Assembly: GCF_027706745.1 (NCBI RefSeq)
Contig: NZ_JAQFWP010000023.1
Location: forward strand, 1 to 64,000
Reading direction: 5' to 3'
DNA: 64,000 nucleotides
From: Nocardiopsis suaedae
GTDB taxonomy: Bacteria; Actinomycetota; Actinomycetes; Streptosporangiales; Streptosporangiaceae
The notes under the pieces are model-generated. The model was not told where the DNA came from. It ran no database searches and saw only the letters and a list, made by a program, of their open reading frames with translations. Shown here piece by piece: positions 7,477 to 18,676 of the stretch. The number at the start of each line of letters is the position of its first letter. The stretch's first letter is position 1. The translations under genes were made by a program, and so were the position numbers.

Positions 7477-7507
7477 GAGCCCGCGCGGATAGGCCCGCGG
7501 ACCCCGT

Positions 7508-7569
7508 GTTGATCTCGGGAGAAACGACGCTACCGGTCCACTTTTAGAGGCGCTTTTCCCGAGATCAAC
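7508..7569. repeat. Inverted repeat, 19-bp arms with two mismatches
   Basis: Arms 7508-7526 and 7551-7569 begin with gttgatctcggga and its complement and match at 17 of 19 positions around a 24-nt loop. The repeat lies 32 bp past the YigZ stop, so it may act as a terminator, but it lacks a T-run. It shares tgatctcg, at a similar place in its arm, with the inverted repeat at 327-406. Confidence 0.75.
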
Positions 7570-7713
7570 GAGGCAGGGGCAGCGATCGGTGGCGGGGCGC
7601 GAGGCCCGGCTCCCTGCGGCACGTCCGCCTATCCGTGCGCTAAGGGGGCGTGTTCCCCGCGCTTCCCGCGTTCTAGGATTCGGTCTACGGAACGTCGTCC
7701 TAGGGAGTGGGCA

Positions 7714-9252
7714 ATGCGCACCACGCGGTGGGCCCCGCGGGCGGCCACCGCGGGCGCCGTGTCCTTCACGGCGGCCGTGCTCCTGGGGAGCACCGCGTGC
7801 ACCCCGGACGAGCCCGACCCGCCGGACGCCTCGCCCCAGCCCCTTCCCACCGCCTTCGACGGCGAGCGGCCGCCGGGCGTCATGGGCGACCCGGTGCGGC
7901 ACATGCACGGCCCCGGCGCCGACGGCCCCGACATCCTCGACGACGACATGGGCGTGCGCATCCAGGCCCTCGGCGACGCGTTCCTGATCAGCTCCAACAG
8001 CGAGGAGCGCCACCTGCTCCAGCGCGCGTCCGACGGCACGACCCTCTGGCAGGGCGGGCAGCGGGTGGACGGCCTCACCCGCACCGCAGAAGGCCGCCCG
8101 GCGCTCCGGCTGACCGGCGAGGGCGGCGCGAGCGTGGTCGACGACGAAGGCGAGACCGTCTGGGAGGGCGGCGGCCGCGAGGTGTACGTGCCCGGCTTCT
8201 CGGTCCGCCGCCCTGAGGAGTGGTCGCCCGACGACCCCTACGGCGCGTTCGCGGTGAGCGGCCCCGGCGGCGGCGAGCCCCTGTGGGAGTACACGTTCGA
8301 GGCGCCGGACGGCGCCGGCGACGAGGAGGACGCGGACGGCGCCGGTGACGGAGAGGGCGACGAGGACACCGGAGGAGACGGAGGGGATGGAGTGGCCGAG
8401 GGGGACGACTCCGCGGGCTCCTCTGCTCCGGACCCCGAGCGGATGGGCGTGCCCGTCGCCGCCGACGACGGAGTCCTCCTCTTGGACGACGGCGCCGGGC
8501 TGCTCCAGGCGCGCGACCCTGAGGAGCCCGACGAGCCCCTGTGGAGTGTGACCGGGGACGATGCCGACCTCTTGGGCGACGGCGCGGTCCCCCGCCCGAC
8601 GCCGCGGGTCGTCGGCCACTACCCGCTGCCCGCCCCCGAGGAGGGCTCAGCCGGGGACGCGTCACCCGAGGACGCCTCACCCGGGGACGGCGCCTCGGAC
8701 GAGGGCGGGGAGTCCCCCTCCCCGGACGAGGGGACCGCCGACGACGGCCCCGACGCGGCCGTGCGCGGGGTCCTCGTCCGCTGGACCCGCCCCGAGGAGC
8801 CGTCCCTCCTCTCCATGCACGACCTGCACACCGGCGAGGTCGTCTGGACCCTCCAGGAACCCGGCACCAACCCCGCCGACCCCGACTTCGCCCCCGACCC
8901 GCTCGCCGGGGCCGTCTCCGACCCCGAGACCGGCACCCTCCTGCTCCCGCAGGCCGGCGGCCGGACCCCGGTGGCCGCGCTCGACACGGCCACCGGCGAC
9001 CTCCTGTGGGAGTTCGAGGGCGAGGACGAGCGCGCCCTGTCCGTCGCCTTCGCCGCGGGCGGGTTCGCTTACGCGGACGCGCGCGGCGCCGATGACACCA
9101 CCCAGGTCGTCCTGGAGGCGCGCTCCAAGGACGAGGCCGCCGAAGGCCTCGACTCCTCCGTCGAGGCGGTCAGCGCCGACGGCTACGCGGTGGTCGTGCA
9201 CGACCGGCAGCGCTTCGTCTTCGCTCCGGCGGACGCGCCGGACGGGGAGTGA
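7714..9252 (+). CDS. PQQ-like beta-propeller repeat lipoprotein
   Basis: A 512-residue lipoprotein with lipobox LLGSTAC (Cys29). Several blade-type motifs of the PQQ-like/WD-like propeller are visible: TLWQGGQ, ETVWEGGGRE, GEVVWTLQEPG and ALDTATGDLLWEFEGED. The propeller is interrupted by two Asp/Glu/Gly-rich inserts, near residues 200-240 and 310-350. No enzyme motif is seen. Such proteins usually act as surface-exposed binding scaffolds; the ligand is unknown. It appears monocistronic. The stretch before it holds the 7508-7569 inverted repeat. Confidence 0.75.
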   Translation: MRTTRWAPRAATAGAVSFTAAVLLGSTACTPDEPDPPDASPQPLPTAFDGERPPGVMGDPVRHMHGPGADGPDILDDDMGVRIQALGDAFLISSNSEERHLLQRASDGTTLWQGGQRVDGLTRTAEGRPALRLTGEGGASVVDDEGETVWEGGGREVYVPGFSVRRPEEWSPDDPYGAFAVSGPGGGEPLWEYTFEAPDGAGDEEDADGAGDGEGDEDTGGDGGDGVAEGDDSAGSSAPDPERMGVPVAADDGVLLLDDGAGLLQARDPEEPDEPLWSVTGDDADLLGDGAVPRPTPRVVGHYPLPAPEEGSAGDASPEDASPGDGASDEGGESPSPDEGTADDGPDAAVRGVLVRWTRPEEPSLLSMHDLHTGEVVWTLQEPGTNPADPDFAPDPLAGAVSDPETGTLLLPQAGGRTPVAALDTATGDLLWEFEGEDERALSVAFAAGGFAYADARGADDTTQVVLEARSKDEAAEGLDSSVEAVSADGYAVVVHDRQRFVFAPADAPDGE

Positions 9253-9377
9253 GCCCCGCATCCGGCGGGCCGTGAGGACTGAACCCGCGTTCTCCGGGCA
9301 CGTGGTCCCCGACACACTCTGCGCACCCCGCTCTGCCAGCCGCAGAACCCCGTTCTATAGCATCTCGGAGTATGGAC

Positions 9378-11254
9378 ATGCCGGACAGTCAGACGGGCGG
9401 CGACCCGGTCCCGGGATCCGCGTTCCCCCACGCGTCGCGTGAGCAATGGCGGTCGCTCGTGGCCGGGGTGCTGAAGAAGAGCGGCGTCGAAATCGGACCG
9501 GAGGCCTCCGAGCCCGAGGCGATGCTGGCCTCGGCCACCTACGACGGCATCACCCTCAGCCCCCTCTACACCCCCGACGACGCCTTCGACTCGGGCTTTC
9601 CCGGCCTGTCCCCCTTCACCCGGGGCGGGCGCCCCGAGGGCGCCGCCGCCTCCGGGTGGGAGGTGCGCCAGATGCACGTCGACCCCGACCCCGCGCGGGC
9701 CCGCACCGCCGTGCTCGCCGACCTGGAGAACGGGGTCGGCGCCCTGTGGCTGCGGGTCGGCGACGGCGGCCTGTCCCCCTCGGCCCTGCGCGAGGCCCTC
9801 ACCGACGTGTACCTGGACATGGCCCCGGTCCACCTGGAGCCCGGCGCCGACCACCGGGCCGCCGCCGACGCCCTCCTGCAGGTGTGGGCCGACGCGGGCG
9901 CCGACTCCGGAGCCGTCGGCGGGCTGGGCATCGACCCCTTGGGCATCCGGATGCGCGGGGTCCGCGCCGACCTCGCCGACGCGGCCGCCACCGCCCGCGC
10001 GCACGCCGACCGCCACCCCCGCCTGCTGCTGATGGCCGCCGACGCCACCCCGGTGCACGACGCGGGCGGCTCCGAGGCCCAGGAGCTGGGCACCGCCATG
10101 GCGGTCGGCGCCGCCTACCTGCGCGCCCTCACCGAGGCCGGGATGGGCCTGGCGGAGGCGGCCGCGCGCATCGAGTTCCGCCTGGCCGCCTCCGCCGACC
10201 AGTTCCTCACCATCGCCAAGCTGCGCGCCGCCCGCGCCATGTGGGCGCGGGTGGGCGAGGCCTGCGGCCTGGCCGAGCAGCACCGGTCGATGCGGCTGCA
10301 CGCGGTCACCTCGGCGGCGATGATGACCCGCCGCGATCCGTACGTGAACCTGCTCCGCACCACCCTGGCCTGCTTCGGCGCCGGGGTCGGCGGCGCCGAC
10401 GCGGTCACCGTGCGCCCCTTCGACTCCGCCCTGGGGCTGCCCGACGGGTTCGCCCGGCGCATCGCCCGCAACACCCAGGCCCTGCTGGTGGAGGAGGCCG
10501 GCCTGGCGCGGGTGATCGACCCGGCCGGGGGGTCGTTCTTCGTCGAGCGGCTCACCGCCGACCTGTACGACAGGGGGTGGGCGTTCTTCCAGGAGCTGGA
10601 GGCCGGCGGCGGCCTGCCCCGGGCGCTGGACTCGGGACTGCTGCGGGACCGGGTCGACGAGGTGTGGGAGCGCCGCCGCGACGCCGTGGCCCACCGCGCC
10701 GATCCCGTCACCGGCGTCAGCGAGTTCCCGCTGCTCTCCGAGGAGCTGCTGGAGCGCGAACCCGTCCCGGCGCCGCGCGCCGACGAGGCCGAGCGGTCGG
10801 TGCTGCCCGCCCGCCGCTACGCCGAGGAGTTCGAGGAGCTGCGGGACGCCGCCGACGCGTACCGGGACGCCACCGGCGCCCGCCCCGCGGTCTTCCTGGC
10901 CACCCTGGGTCCGGTGGCCGCGCACACCGCCCGCGCCGCGTTCGCCGCCAACCTGCTGCAGGCCGGGGGGATCGAGCCGGTGGGCGGCGGCACGACGGGC
11001 GGCCCGGCCGAGGCGGCCGAGGCGTTCGCCGGCTCCGGGGCCCAGGTGGCCTGCCTGTGCGGCAGCGACGCGCTCTACGACGAGCACGCCGCCGAGGCGG
11101 TCGAGGCCCTGCACCGGGCCGGGGCCCACCGCGTGCTGCTGGCCGGGAGGCCGGACGGGGAGCACCGGGCGGCCGGTGCGGACGGCTTCCTCCACGCCGG
11201 GGCCGACGCCCTGGGCCTGCTCAAGGAACTGCACGAGACGCTGGGGGTGGGGCG

Positions 11255-11258
<4 letters not shown>
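9378..11258 (+). CDS. mutA: Methylmalonyl-CoA mutase small (beta) subunit
   Basis: A 626-residue protein that keeps the mutase barrel but not the cobalamin ligand motif: the C-terminal Rossmann region lacks DxHxxG, as expected for the non-catalytic small subunit. Typical strings are [35 protein letters not shown] and [23 protein letters not shown]. It pairs with MutB to interconvert methylmalonyl-CoA and succinyl-CoA in propionyl-CoA metabolism. The ATG at 9378 sits 7 nt after ggag; an ATG six bases earlier is too close to that site. The gene overlaps mutB by 4 bp. Confidence 0.95.
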
Positions 11259-13497
<2,239 letters not shown>

Positions 13498-13501
<4 letters not shown>

Positions 13502-14514
13502 GCGGGCGCCGGATCGACGTCGGCGCGCTGGCCGAGGGCGTCCTGGCGGGCCACCGGCCCACCCTGGCGCGGGCGATCACCCTGGTGGAGTCGCGGCGGC
13601 CGGACCACGCCGAGCGCGCCCAGGAGCTGCTCGTGCGGCTGCTCCCGCACGGCGGGAAGGCGCACCGGGTGGGCATCACCGGGGTGCCCGGCGTCGGCAA
13701 GTCGACCTTCATCGACGGGCTCGGCACCGCGCTGACCGGGCGCGGCCACCGGGTCGCGGTGCTGGCGGTGGACCCCTCCTCCACCCGCACCGGGGGCAGC
13801 ATCCTCGGGGACAAGACCCGGATGGCCCGGCTGGCGGTGGACCCGGACGCGTTCGTGCGGCCCTCGCCCACCGCCGGGACGCTGGGCGGGGTGGCCCGCG
13901 CCACCCGGGAGACCATGGTGCTCATGGAGGCCGCCGGGTTCGACGTGGTGCTGGTCGAGACGGTGGGCGTAGGCCAGTCGGAGGTGGCGGTCGCCGGGAT
14001 GGTCGACTGCTTCTGCCTGCTGACCCTGGCCCGCACCGGGGACCAGCTCCAGGGCATCAAGAAGGGCGTGCTGGAGCTGGTCGACGTGGTCGCGGTGAAC
14101 AAGGCCGACGGGCCGCACGCCGGCGACGCCCGCAAGGCCGCCCGCGAGCTGGGGCGGGCGCTGCGCATGCTGCGCCCGGTGCACGAGGTGTGGCGGCCCC
14201 GGGTGCTCACCTGCAGCGGGATGACCGGCGACGGCCTGGACGACGTGTGGCGGGCGGTGCTGGACCAGCGCGCCGCCCTGGAGGAGTCCGGGGAGTTCGC
14301 CGAGCAGCGCAGCCGCCAGCAGGTGGAGTGGATGTGGTCACAGGTGCGCGACCGGCTGATGGACCGCCTGGTGCACGACCCCGGCGTCGCCGCGGAGGTG
14401 CCCGGCCTGGAGGAGGCGGTGCGCTCGGGCGAGCGGACCGCGACACAGGCCGCCGAGCGCCTCCTGGAGCGGTTCTCCCGGGGCTCCGGCGGCCCACCGG
14501 GCGGCGGAGGATGA
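13498..14514 (+). CDS. meaB: Methylmalonyl-CoA mutase-associated GTPase MeaB
   Basis: A 338-residue G3E-type P-loop GTPase. Walker A is GVPGVGKST at residues 62-70. Further motifs are the switch-like [20 protein letters not shown], the EVGVGQSE-type region [10 protein letters not shown], and NKAD for guanine specificity. MeaB proteins protect and reactivate methylmalonyl-CoA mutase and gate cobalamin loading. The GTG start overlaps the mutB stop, so the three genes form one coupled mutA-mutB-meaB operon. Length is normal for the family. Confidence 0.96.
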
Positions 14515-14743
14515 CGCAGGCCACAGCGCACACGGGGTTCACCGGGCCGTGCGCGGACGAAAATAACTTCCGAATCGGCATTCCCGTCGGGCCGATCGGC
14601 TAATACCGTGGGTGGTCAGGGATGCGCGCGCGACCGGCGAGGGGAGCCGGGCGCCCACCCGGCGTGACGGGTCGGGCGGCCTCGGCCGCGCGGTCGGGCG
14701 GTATGGGGACCCCTCACCATCAGTGAGGCTGGGAGGAGTGAAC

Positions 14744-15112
14744 GTGCACAGGCTTGGGCTCGGCACCCGGGTCGAGAACCACACCGTGATCGTCACGGTG
14801 GAGGGCGATCTCGACATCGCGACGGCCGGGGATCTCCAGGAGCATGTGACGGAGGCCGTGGGCGAGCACGGGCCGTGGCTGATCCTGGATCTGAGCGCGC
14901 TGGAGTTCATGGACTCCAGCGGGCTGAACGCCGTCATCCACATCTACCGCGCGGTCAAGGAGCGGGGCGGAAGCCTCGCGCTCGCCGCGCCCAACGACCG
15001 TGTGACCAAGGTGGTCCGGCTGGTCGGACTGCACCGGCAGGTGCCGGTGCACCGCACCGTGCCGGTGGCCGTGAGCGCGATGAAGGCGCTGGAGGCCAAG
15101 CAGGCCGGCTGA
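14744..15112 (+). CDS. STAS-domain anti-sigma factor antagonist
   Basis: A 122-residue single STAS domain. The strand-turn VEGDLDIATAGDL and the phosphorylation loop LDLSALEFMDSSGLNAV are those of SpoIIAA/RsbV-type antagonists; the Ser in DSSG is the predicted site for a serine kinase anti-sigma factor. When unphosphorylated, such proteins bind that kinase and free its sigma factor. No partner kinase or sigma gene adjoins it. I chose GTG 14744 because gggagga lies 6 nt upstream; GTG 14738 directly abuts that site. Confidence 0.88.
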   Translation: MHRLGLGTRVENHTVIVTVEGDLDIATAGDLQEHVTEAVGEHGPWLILDLSALEFMDSSGLNAVIHIYRAVKERGGSLALAAPNDRVTKVVRLVGLHRQVPVHRTVPVAVSAMKALEAKQAG

Positions 15113-15133
15113 CCCCCGATCGAGGCACGCCCC

Positions 15134-15763
15134 GTGGACCTGTCCTGGAACCACAACGCGCACTACCACGGCCTGCTGCTGGACCGGGTCCCCCGTCCGT
15201 GCGCCCGCGCCCTCGACGTGGGCTGCGGGGACGGGCGTTTCGCGCGCCTGCTGGCCGGGGCGGCCGGCCAGGTGGACGCGATCGACCCGGACCCCCGGAT
15301 GGTGGACGCCGCCCGCTCCCGGACCCCCGACCGGCTCGACGTGCGCTTCACCAAGGCGGCGCTGGGCGAGATCGACCTCGAACCCGGCGCCTACGGGTTC
15401 GTGTCGGCGATCTCCTCCCTGCACCACCTCCCGGCCGCCGAGTTCGGCGACGCGCTGCGCCGCCTGGAGGCGGCGCTGGCGCCCGGCGGCGTGCTCGCGG
15501 TGCTGGGCCTGTACCGGGAGGAGACCGCGAACGACCGGGCGGCCTCGGCCGCCGTGCTGGTGCCGCAGTGGGCGGTGGGCGGGGCGCTGGCCGCCGGCCG
15601 CGCCCTGGCCGGGGTGCCCGACCCGGCCGAGCCGGGGATGCCGGTCGCCGAGCCGGAGATGGGCCTGCGCCGCATCGCCGCGGAGGCGGGCCGGGTCCTG
15701 CCCGGCGTGCGGGTGCGGCGGCTGCTGTTCTGGCGGTACCGCCTGTTCTATACCCGGCACTGA
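15134..15763 (+). CDS. Class I SAM-dependent methyltransferase
   Basis: A 209-residue enzyme. Motif I is ALDVGCGDGRF at residues 26-36, followed by the acidic strand end DAIDPDP and the post-motif AISSLHHLP, all standard for the Methyltransf_11 group. It binds S-adenosylmethionine; the methyl acceptor is unknown. The start is GTG at 15134, 21 bp after the STAS gene, so it may be co-transcribed with it. Nothing in the sequence fixes a pathway. Confidence 0.88.
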   Translation: MDLSWNHNAHYHGLLLDRVPRPCARALDVGCGDGRFARLLAGAAGQVDAIDPDPRMVDAARSRTPDRLDVRFTKAALGEIDLEPGAYGFVSAISSLHHLPAAEFGDALRRLEAALAPGGVLAVLGLYREETANDRAASAAVLVPQWAVGGALAAGRALAGVPDPAEPGMPVAEPEMGLRRIAAEAGRVLPGVRVRRLLFWRYRLFYTRH

Positions 15764-15814
15764 CGCCGGCCGCGCCTGGGGCCCCGGGGGCCGCTCCGGC
15801 GATAGTGTCGCCGC

Positions 15815-16327
15815 ATGGCCACACCCGACTTCATCCTGCGGCTGCGCAAGCACGTCGGCCACGAGAAGCTGTTCCTCACCGGTGTGACGGGGGTCGTCAT
15901 CGGCGACGGCGCCGTCGGCGACGAGGGCGCGGTGCTGCTCCACCGCCGGGCCGACGACGGGGCCTGGTCGCCGCCGGGCGGCATCCTGGAGCCGGGTGAG
16001 CAGCCCGCCGAGGCGCTGGTCCGCGAGGTGGAGGAGGAGACGGGGATCGTCGCGGTCCCCGAGCGGGTGGCGAGCGTGGTCACCGGGGACCCGTTCACCT
16101 ACGCCAACGGGGACGTGGTGCAGATCGTCGACGTCGCCTTCCGGTGCCGCCCCGTGGGCGGGCGGATCCGGCTGGACGAGGACGAGTCGCTGGAGGTGGC
16201 GTGGTTCCCGATGGACGGCCTGCCGCCCATGGCCGACCGCGTCCTCGACCGCGTCCTCCGCGCCCACGAGAACGGCCGGGCCTGGTTCGTCCCGGCTAAG
16301 GGGAGCGGGCAGGAGGGGGCGACCTGA
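15815..16327 (+). CDS. Nudix hydrolase
   Basis: A 170-residue protein with a complete Nudix box at residues 55-78 (starts GGILEPGE, ends REVEEETGI), which carries the Mg-binding glutamates. The family hydrolyses nucleoside diphosphates linked to another group. The flanking strands (GAVLLHRRADDGAWSPPGG) resemble MutT/ADP-ribose pyrophosphatase-like members, but the substrate cannot be told. The gene starts 51 bp after the methyltransferase gene and may belong to the same transcript. Confidence 0.92.
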   Translation: MATPDFILRLRKHVGHEKLFLTGVTGVVIGDGAVGDEGAVLLHRRADDGAWSPPGGILEPGEQPAEALVREVEEETGIVAVPERVASVVTGDPFTYANGDVVQIVDVAFRCRPVGGRIRLDEDESLEVAWFPMDGLPPMADRVLDRVLRAHENGRAWFVPAKGSGQEGAT

Positions 16328-16381
16328 TGGCCCCCTGAGAGGGCGTGCACCGGGTCGGCCGTGTGTGCCTTTGTCGCCGAG

Positions 16382-16651
16382 GACCGGCTCAGAGGTGAGA
16401 AGGGCGACCGGCCCCGGCTGACGCAGGGCGACCTCCGCCACAGGCTCGATCTTCATCCGCGGCAGAGCCCACTCGAGCCTGGGGAGCCTGATCCGCTCAT
16501 GGGTGACTTCTACGATGGTGTGGGCGCTGATGACGATCTCGCTCCCGGTGTCGTTCAGCTCCTTCAGCATCGCCGTGGTCTTCCGGTCGCCGTCCACCCA
16601 GCCGGACAGGCCCTGTGAATCCAGCACAGCGGTCTCGTACGGTCGGGTCAC
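16382..16651 (-). pseudogene. PIN-domain (VapC-like) toxin, internally deleted
   Basis: The N-terminal part is intact: TAVLDSQGLSGWVDGD with the first catalytic Asp, and ISAHTIVEVTHERIR with the Glu. After MKIEPVAE the frame jumps to VALRQPGPVALLTSE, which resembles the final strand of the domain. The segment that should carry the remaining acidic residues is missing, and beyond about 16382 the match dissolves. Without those residues the RNase should be dead. The ATG overlaps the antitoxin stop by 4 bp, as in an intact vapBC pair. Confidence 0.65.
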
Positions 16652-16896
16652 GCCGCTTCCTTGTCGGGCTTGTCGGCGAACGCTGCATACAGCCGTTCGC
16701 GGGCCTCTTCGAGCTCCTCTTCGGTGAACTCTCCGTGCTCCTCCTCGTACCGCCGCAGGTCCTCGGCGAGGAGTTGGTGTCGGATCTTTCTGGAAACCGC
16801 TTCTGCTACGTATCCGGAGATGTTGTCGGTCACTCGGCGCAGCTCCTCGACCTGATCGGTCGGGAGTGTCACCGTGATGCGCGTGGTGTCGGCCAT
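16648..16896 (-). CDS. Ribbon-helix-helix antitoxin of a type II toxin-antitoxin pair
   Basis: An 82-residue protein. RITVTLPTDQVEELRRVT gives the beta-strand and first helix of a CopG/MetJ-type DNA-binding domain, and ISGYVAEAVSRKI the second helix. The C-terminal half is acidic and helical (EEEHGEFTEEELEEARERL), as expected of the toxin-binding part. It lies upstream of and overlaps the PIN toxin gene, the normal antitoxin-first order. Because that toxin is deleted, this looks like an orphan antitoxin that may still bind its own promoter. Confidence 0.8.
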   Translation of the reverse strand: MADTTRITVTLPTDQVEELRRVTDNISGYVAEAVSRKIRHQLLAEDLRRYEEEHGEFTEEELEEARERLYAAFADKPDKEAA

Positions 16897-16964
16897 GCTT
16901 TCAGCCTCCTCGGGTATGCGCGCCGTGTCCGGAGGATCGAAGGATTCGTGCCCACTCGACCGGA

Positions 16965-17004
16965 ACGGGCCCGGCCCGGTGCCGGAGCACCGGGCCGGGC
17001 CCGT
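16965..17004. terminator. 18-bp perfect hairpin between convergent-side NCS1 gene and antitoxin promoter
   Basis: Arms 16965-16982 and 16987-17004 (cgggcccggcccggtgc core) pair perfectly around a 4-nt loop. It lies 29 bp past the stop of the NCS1 transporter gene (17033, minus strand). No T-run follows, which is common for terminators in very GC-rich actinomycetes. Confidence 0.75.
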
Positions 17005-17032
17005 GCGCGGGCCGGGCGGCCTCGGCCGCGCG

Positions 17033-18562
17033 TCACTCGGCCGAGACGGCCTCCCGCACCTTTCCGCGCATGATCGCCCAGTGCAGGACGGCGCCCAGGG
17101 CGGCTCCCAGGATCCAGGCGAAGCCGGACAGGAACTCCAGCGCGGGCACCCAGACGGCGGCGATGGAGAACACCGACGCCGCGCCGAACACCGCCATCGC
17201 CCGCAGGTTCCACCCGCGCGTGTAGTGGTAGGGGCCGTCCGGCGCCGAGGAGTACAGGGCCTTCACGTCGAACCGCTGCCGCCGCAGCAGGTAGTAGTCG
17301 GCGACGATGATCCCGAACAGCGGCGCCAGCACCGCCCCCAGGGTGTCCACGAACGCCGCGATCCCGATGCCCTCGATGAAGGCCACCCACAGGCCGCCGA
17401 CCACGAAGCCCACCGCCGCCGTGATCAGGCCGCCGGTGAGGGCGTTGATCTTCCGCGGCGCCAGGTTGGCCAGCGCGTACACCGGCGGGATGAAGTTGGC
17501 GACCAGGTTGATCCCCACCGTCGCCACGAAGAAGGTCAGCGCCGCCACCACGGTCAGCGCGGTGTTGTCCACCTGCTCCACGATGTCGGAGGGGTTGGTC
17601 AGCGCCTCGCCGTACAGCACCCCGGTCCCGGCGGTGATGACCAGCGCCAGGAACGAGAACACGGCCAGGCTCACCGGCAGCCCCAGCAGGTTGCCCAGCT
17701 TCATGGACCGCTCCGAGCGGACGAACCGCGAGAAGTCGCCGTAGTTCACCACGACCGCCGCGAAGTAGGCCACCATCGTGCCCACGACCGCGAAGAACGC
17801 GCCCACGCCGCCGTTCGCCTCGGTGGCCTGGGCCTCGGAGCCGGAGAAGACGGTGCCGATCTCGGCGAGCAGCCCGCCTCCGGCGCGCCACCAGATCACC
17901 GCCATCAGGGCGATCATCACCACGTAGACCGCCGGCCCCGCCCAGTTCAGGAAGGTGCCGATCCACTGCATGCCGCGCGCGAACAGGGCGAGCTGGAACA
18001 CCGCGACGATCGCGTAGGACAGCCAGCCCACCGCCGACATCCCCAGGAACGTCGCGTCCGGGCCGGGGCCGAACACGGCGGTGATCATCAGCGCCACCGC
18101 CGTTGAGGCGAAGTAGGTCTGGGCGCCGTACCAGAACACCGCGGTGATCGCCCGCAGCATCGTCGGGAACTGGGTGCCGTAGACCCCCAGAGAGGCCCGG
18201 GCCACCACCGCGTAGGGGATGCCGTACCGGACGCTGGGGCGGCCGACCAGGTTGCACAGGAACATGATGATGACGCCCGCGAGCATGATGCCCGCGAACA
18301 CCGCCCACCCGTTCAGCCCGTAGGACACGAAGAGGGTGGCGGCCAGGGTGTAGCCGAACAGGCTCTGGATGTCGTTCGACCACACGTTGAAGATCTCGAA
18401 CCAGCCCCAGGTGCGCTTCTTCTCCGGGAGCGGAGCGATGTCCTCGTTGTACAGCGCCGGGTCGGCGCCGGGGACGAGCGGGGCGGCCACCGGTTCGGTG
18501 GCGCCCGCGGCGGAGGCCGGTTCGTTGGCGGCCGCTGGGGCCGCTGTCGTCGGGTCGGTCAT
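17033..18562 (-). CDS. NCS1-family nucleobase/hydantoin:cation symporter (A)
   Basis: A 509-residue membrane protein with about twelve spans. Family strings are WSNDIQSLFGYTLA near residue 62, FPTMLRAITAVFWYGAQTYF, NYGDFSRFVRS and GIIVADYYLLRRQRFDV. NCS1 carriers import purines, pyrimidines, allantoin or hydantoins. The N-terminal 45 residues are Ala/Pro-rich and cytoplasmic. It is the last of three genes (racemase-family enzyme, NCS1 B, NCS1 A) read on the minus strand, which favours hydantoin- or ureide-type substrates; that is an inference from context. Confidence 0.9.
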   Translation of the reverse strand: MTDPTTAAPAAANEPASAAGATEPVAAPLVPGADPALYNEDIAPLPEKKRTWGWFEIFNVWSNDIQSLFGYTLAATLFVSYGLNGWAVFAGIMLAGVIIMFLCNLVGRPSVRYGIPYAVVARASLGVYGTQFPTMLRAITAVFWYGAQTYFASTAVALMITAVFGPGPDATFLGMSAVGWLSYAIVAVFQLALFARGMQWIGTFLNWAGPAVYVVMIALMAVIWWRAGGGLLAEIGTVFSGSEAQATEANGGVGAFFAVVGTMVAYFAAVVVNYGDFSRFVRSERSMKLGNLLGLPVSLAVFSFLALVITAGTGVLYGEALTNPSDIVEQVDNTALTVVAALTFFVATVGINLVANFIPPVYALANLAPRKINALTGGLITAAVGFVVGGLWVAFIEGIGIAAFVDTLGAVLAPLFGIIVADYYLLRRQRFDVKALYSSAPDGPYHYTRGWNLRAMAVFGAASVFSIAAVWVPALEFLSGFAWILGAALGAVLHWAIMRGKVREAVSAE

Positions 18563-18676
18563 GGCGGGTCCTCGGATATGGGCGGGCTCGGAGGCGGTCG
18601 AGCCGTGTGGACGGACGGGTGAGGCGGAGGTTCCGGGTCGGGCGGGGGGGGGGCGGGCGTCCGCGCCCCCGCCGCC

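Noticed and set aside
9446-11254. A plus-strand open frame that runs through mutA into mutB and would give a 1351-residue protein
   Set aside because: Before 11255 it reads mutA out of frame and gives Arg/Gly/Pro-rich text. Only the part from the ATG at 11255 is the real mutB.
14720-16381. Continuation of the PIN-toxin frame through the Nudix, methyltransferase and STAS genes
   Set aside because: It is antisense to three real plus-strand genes. Similarity to PIN domains ends near 16382.
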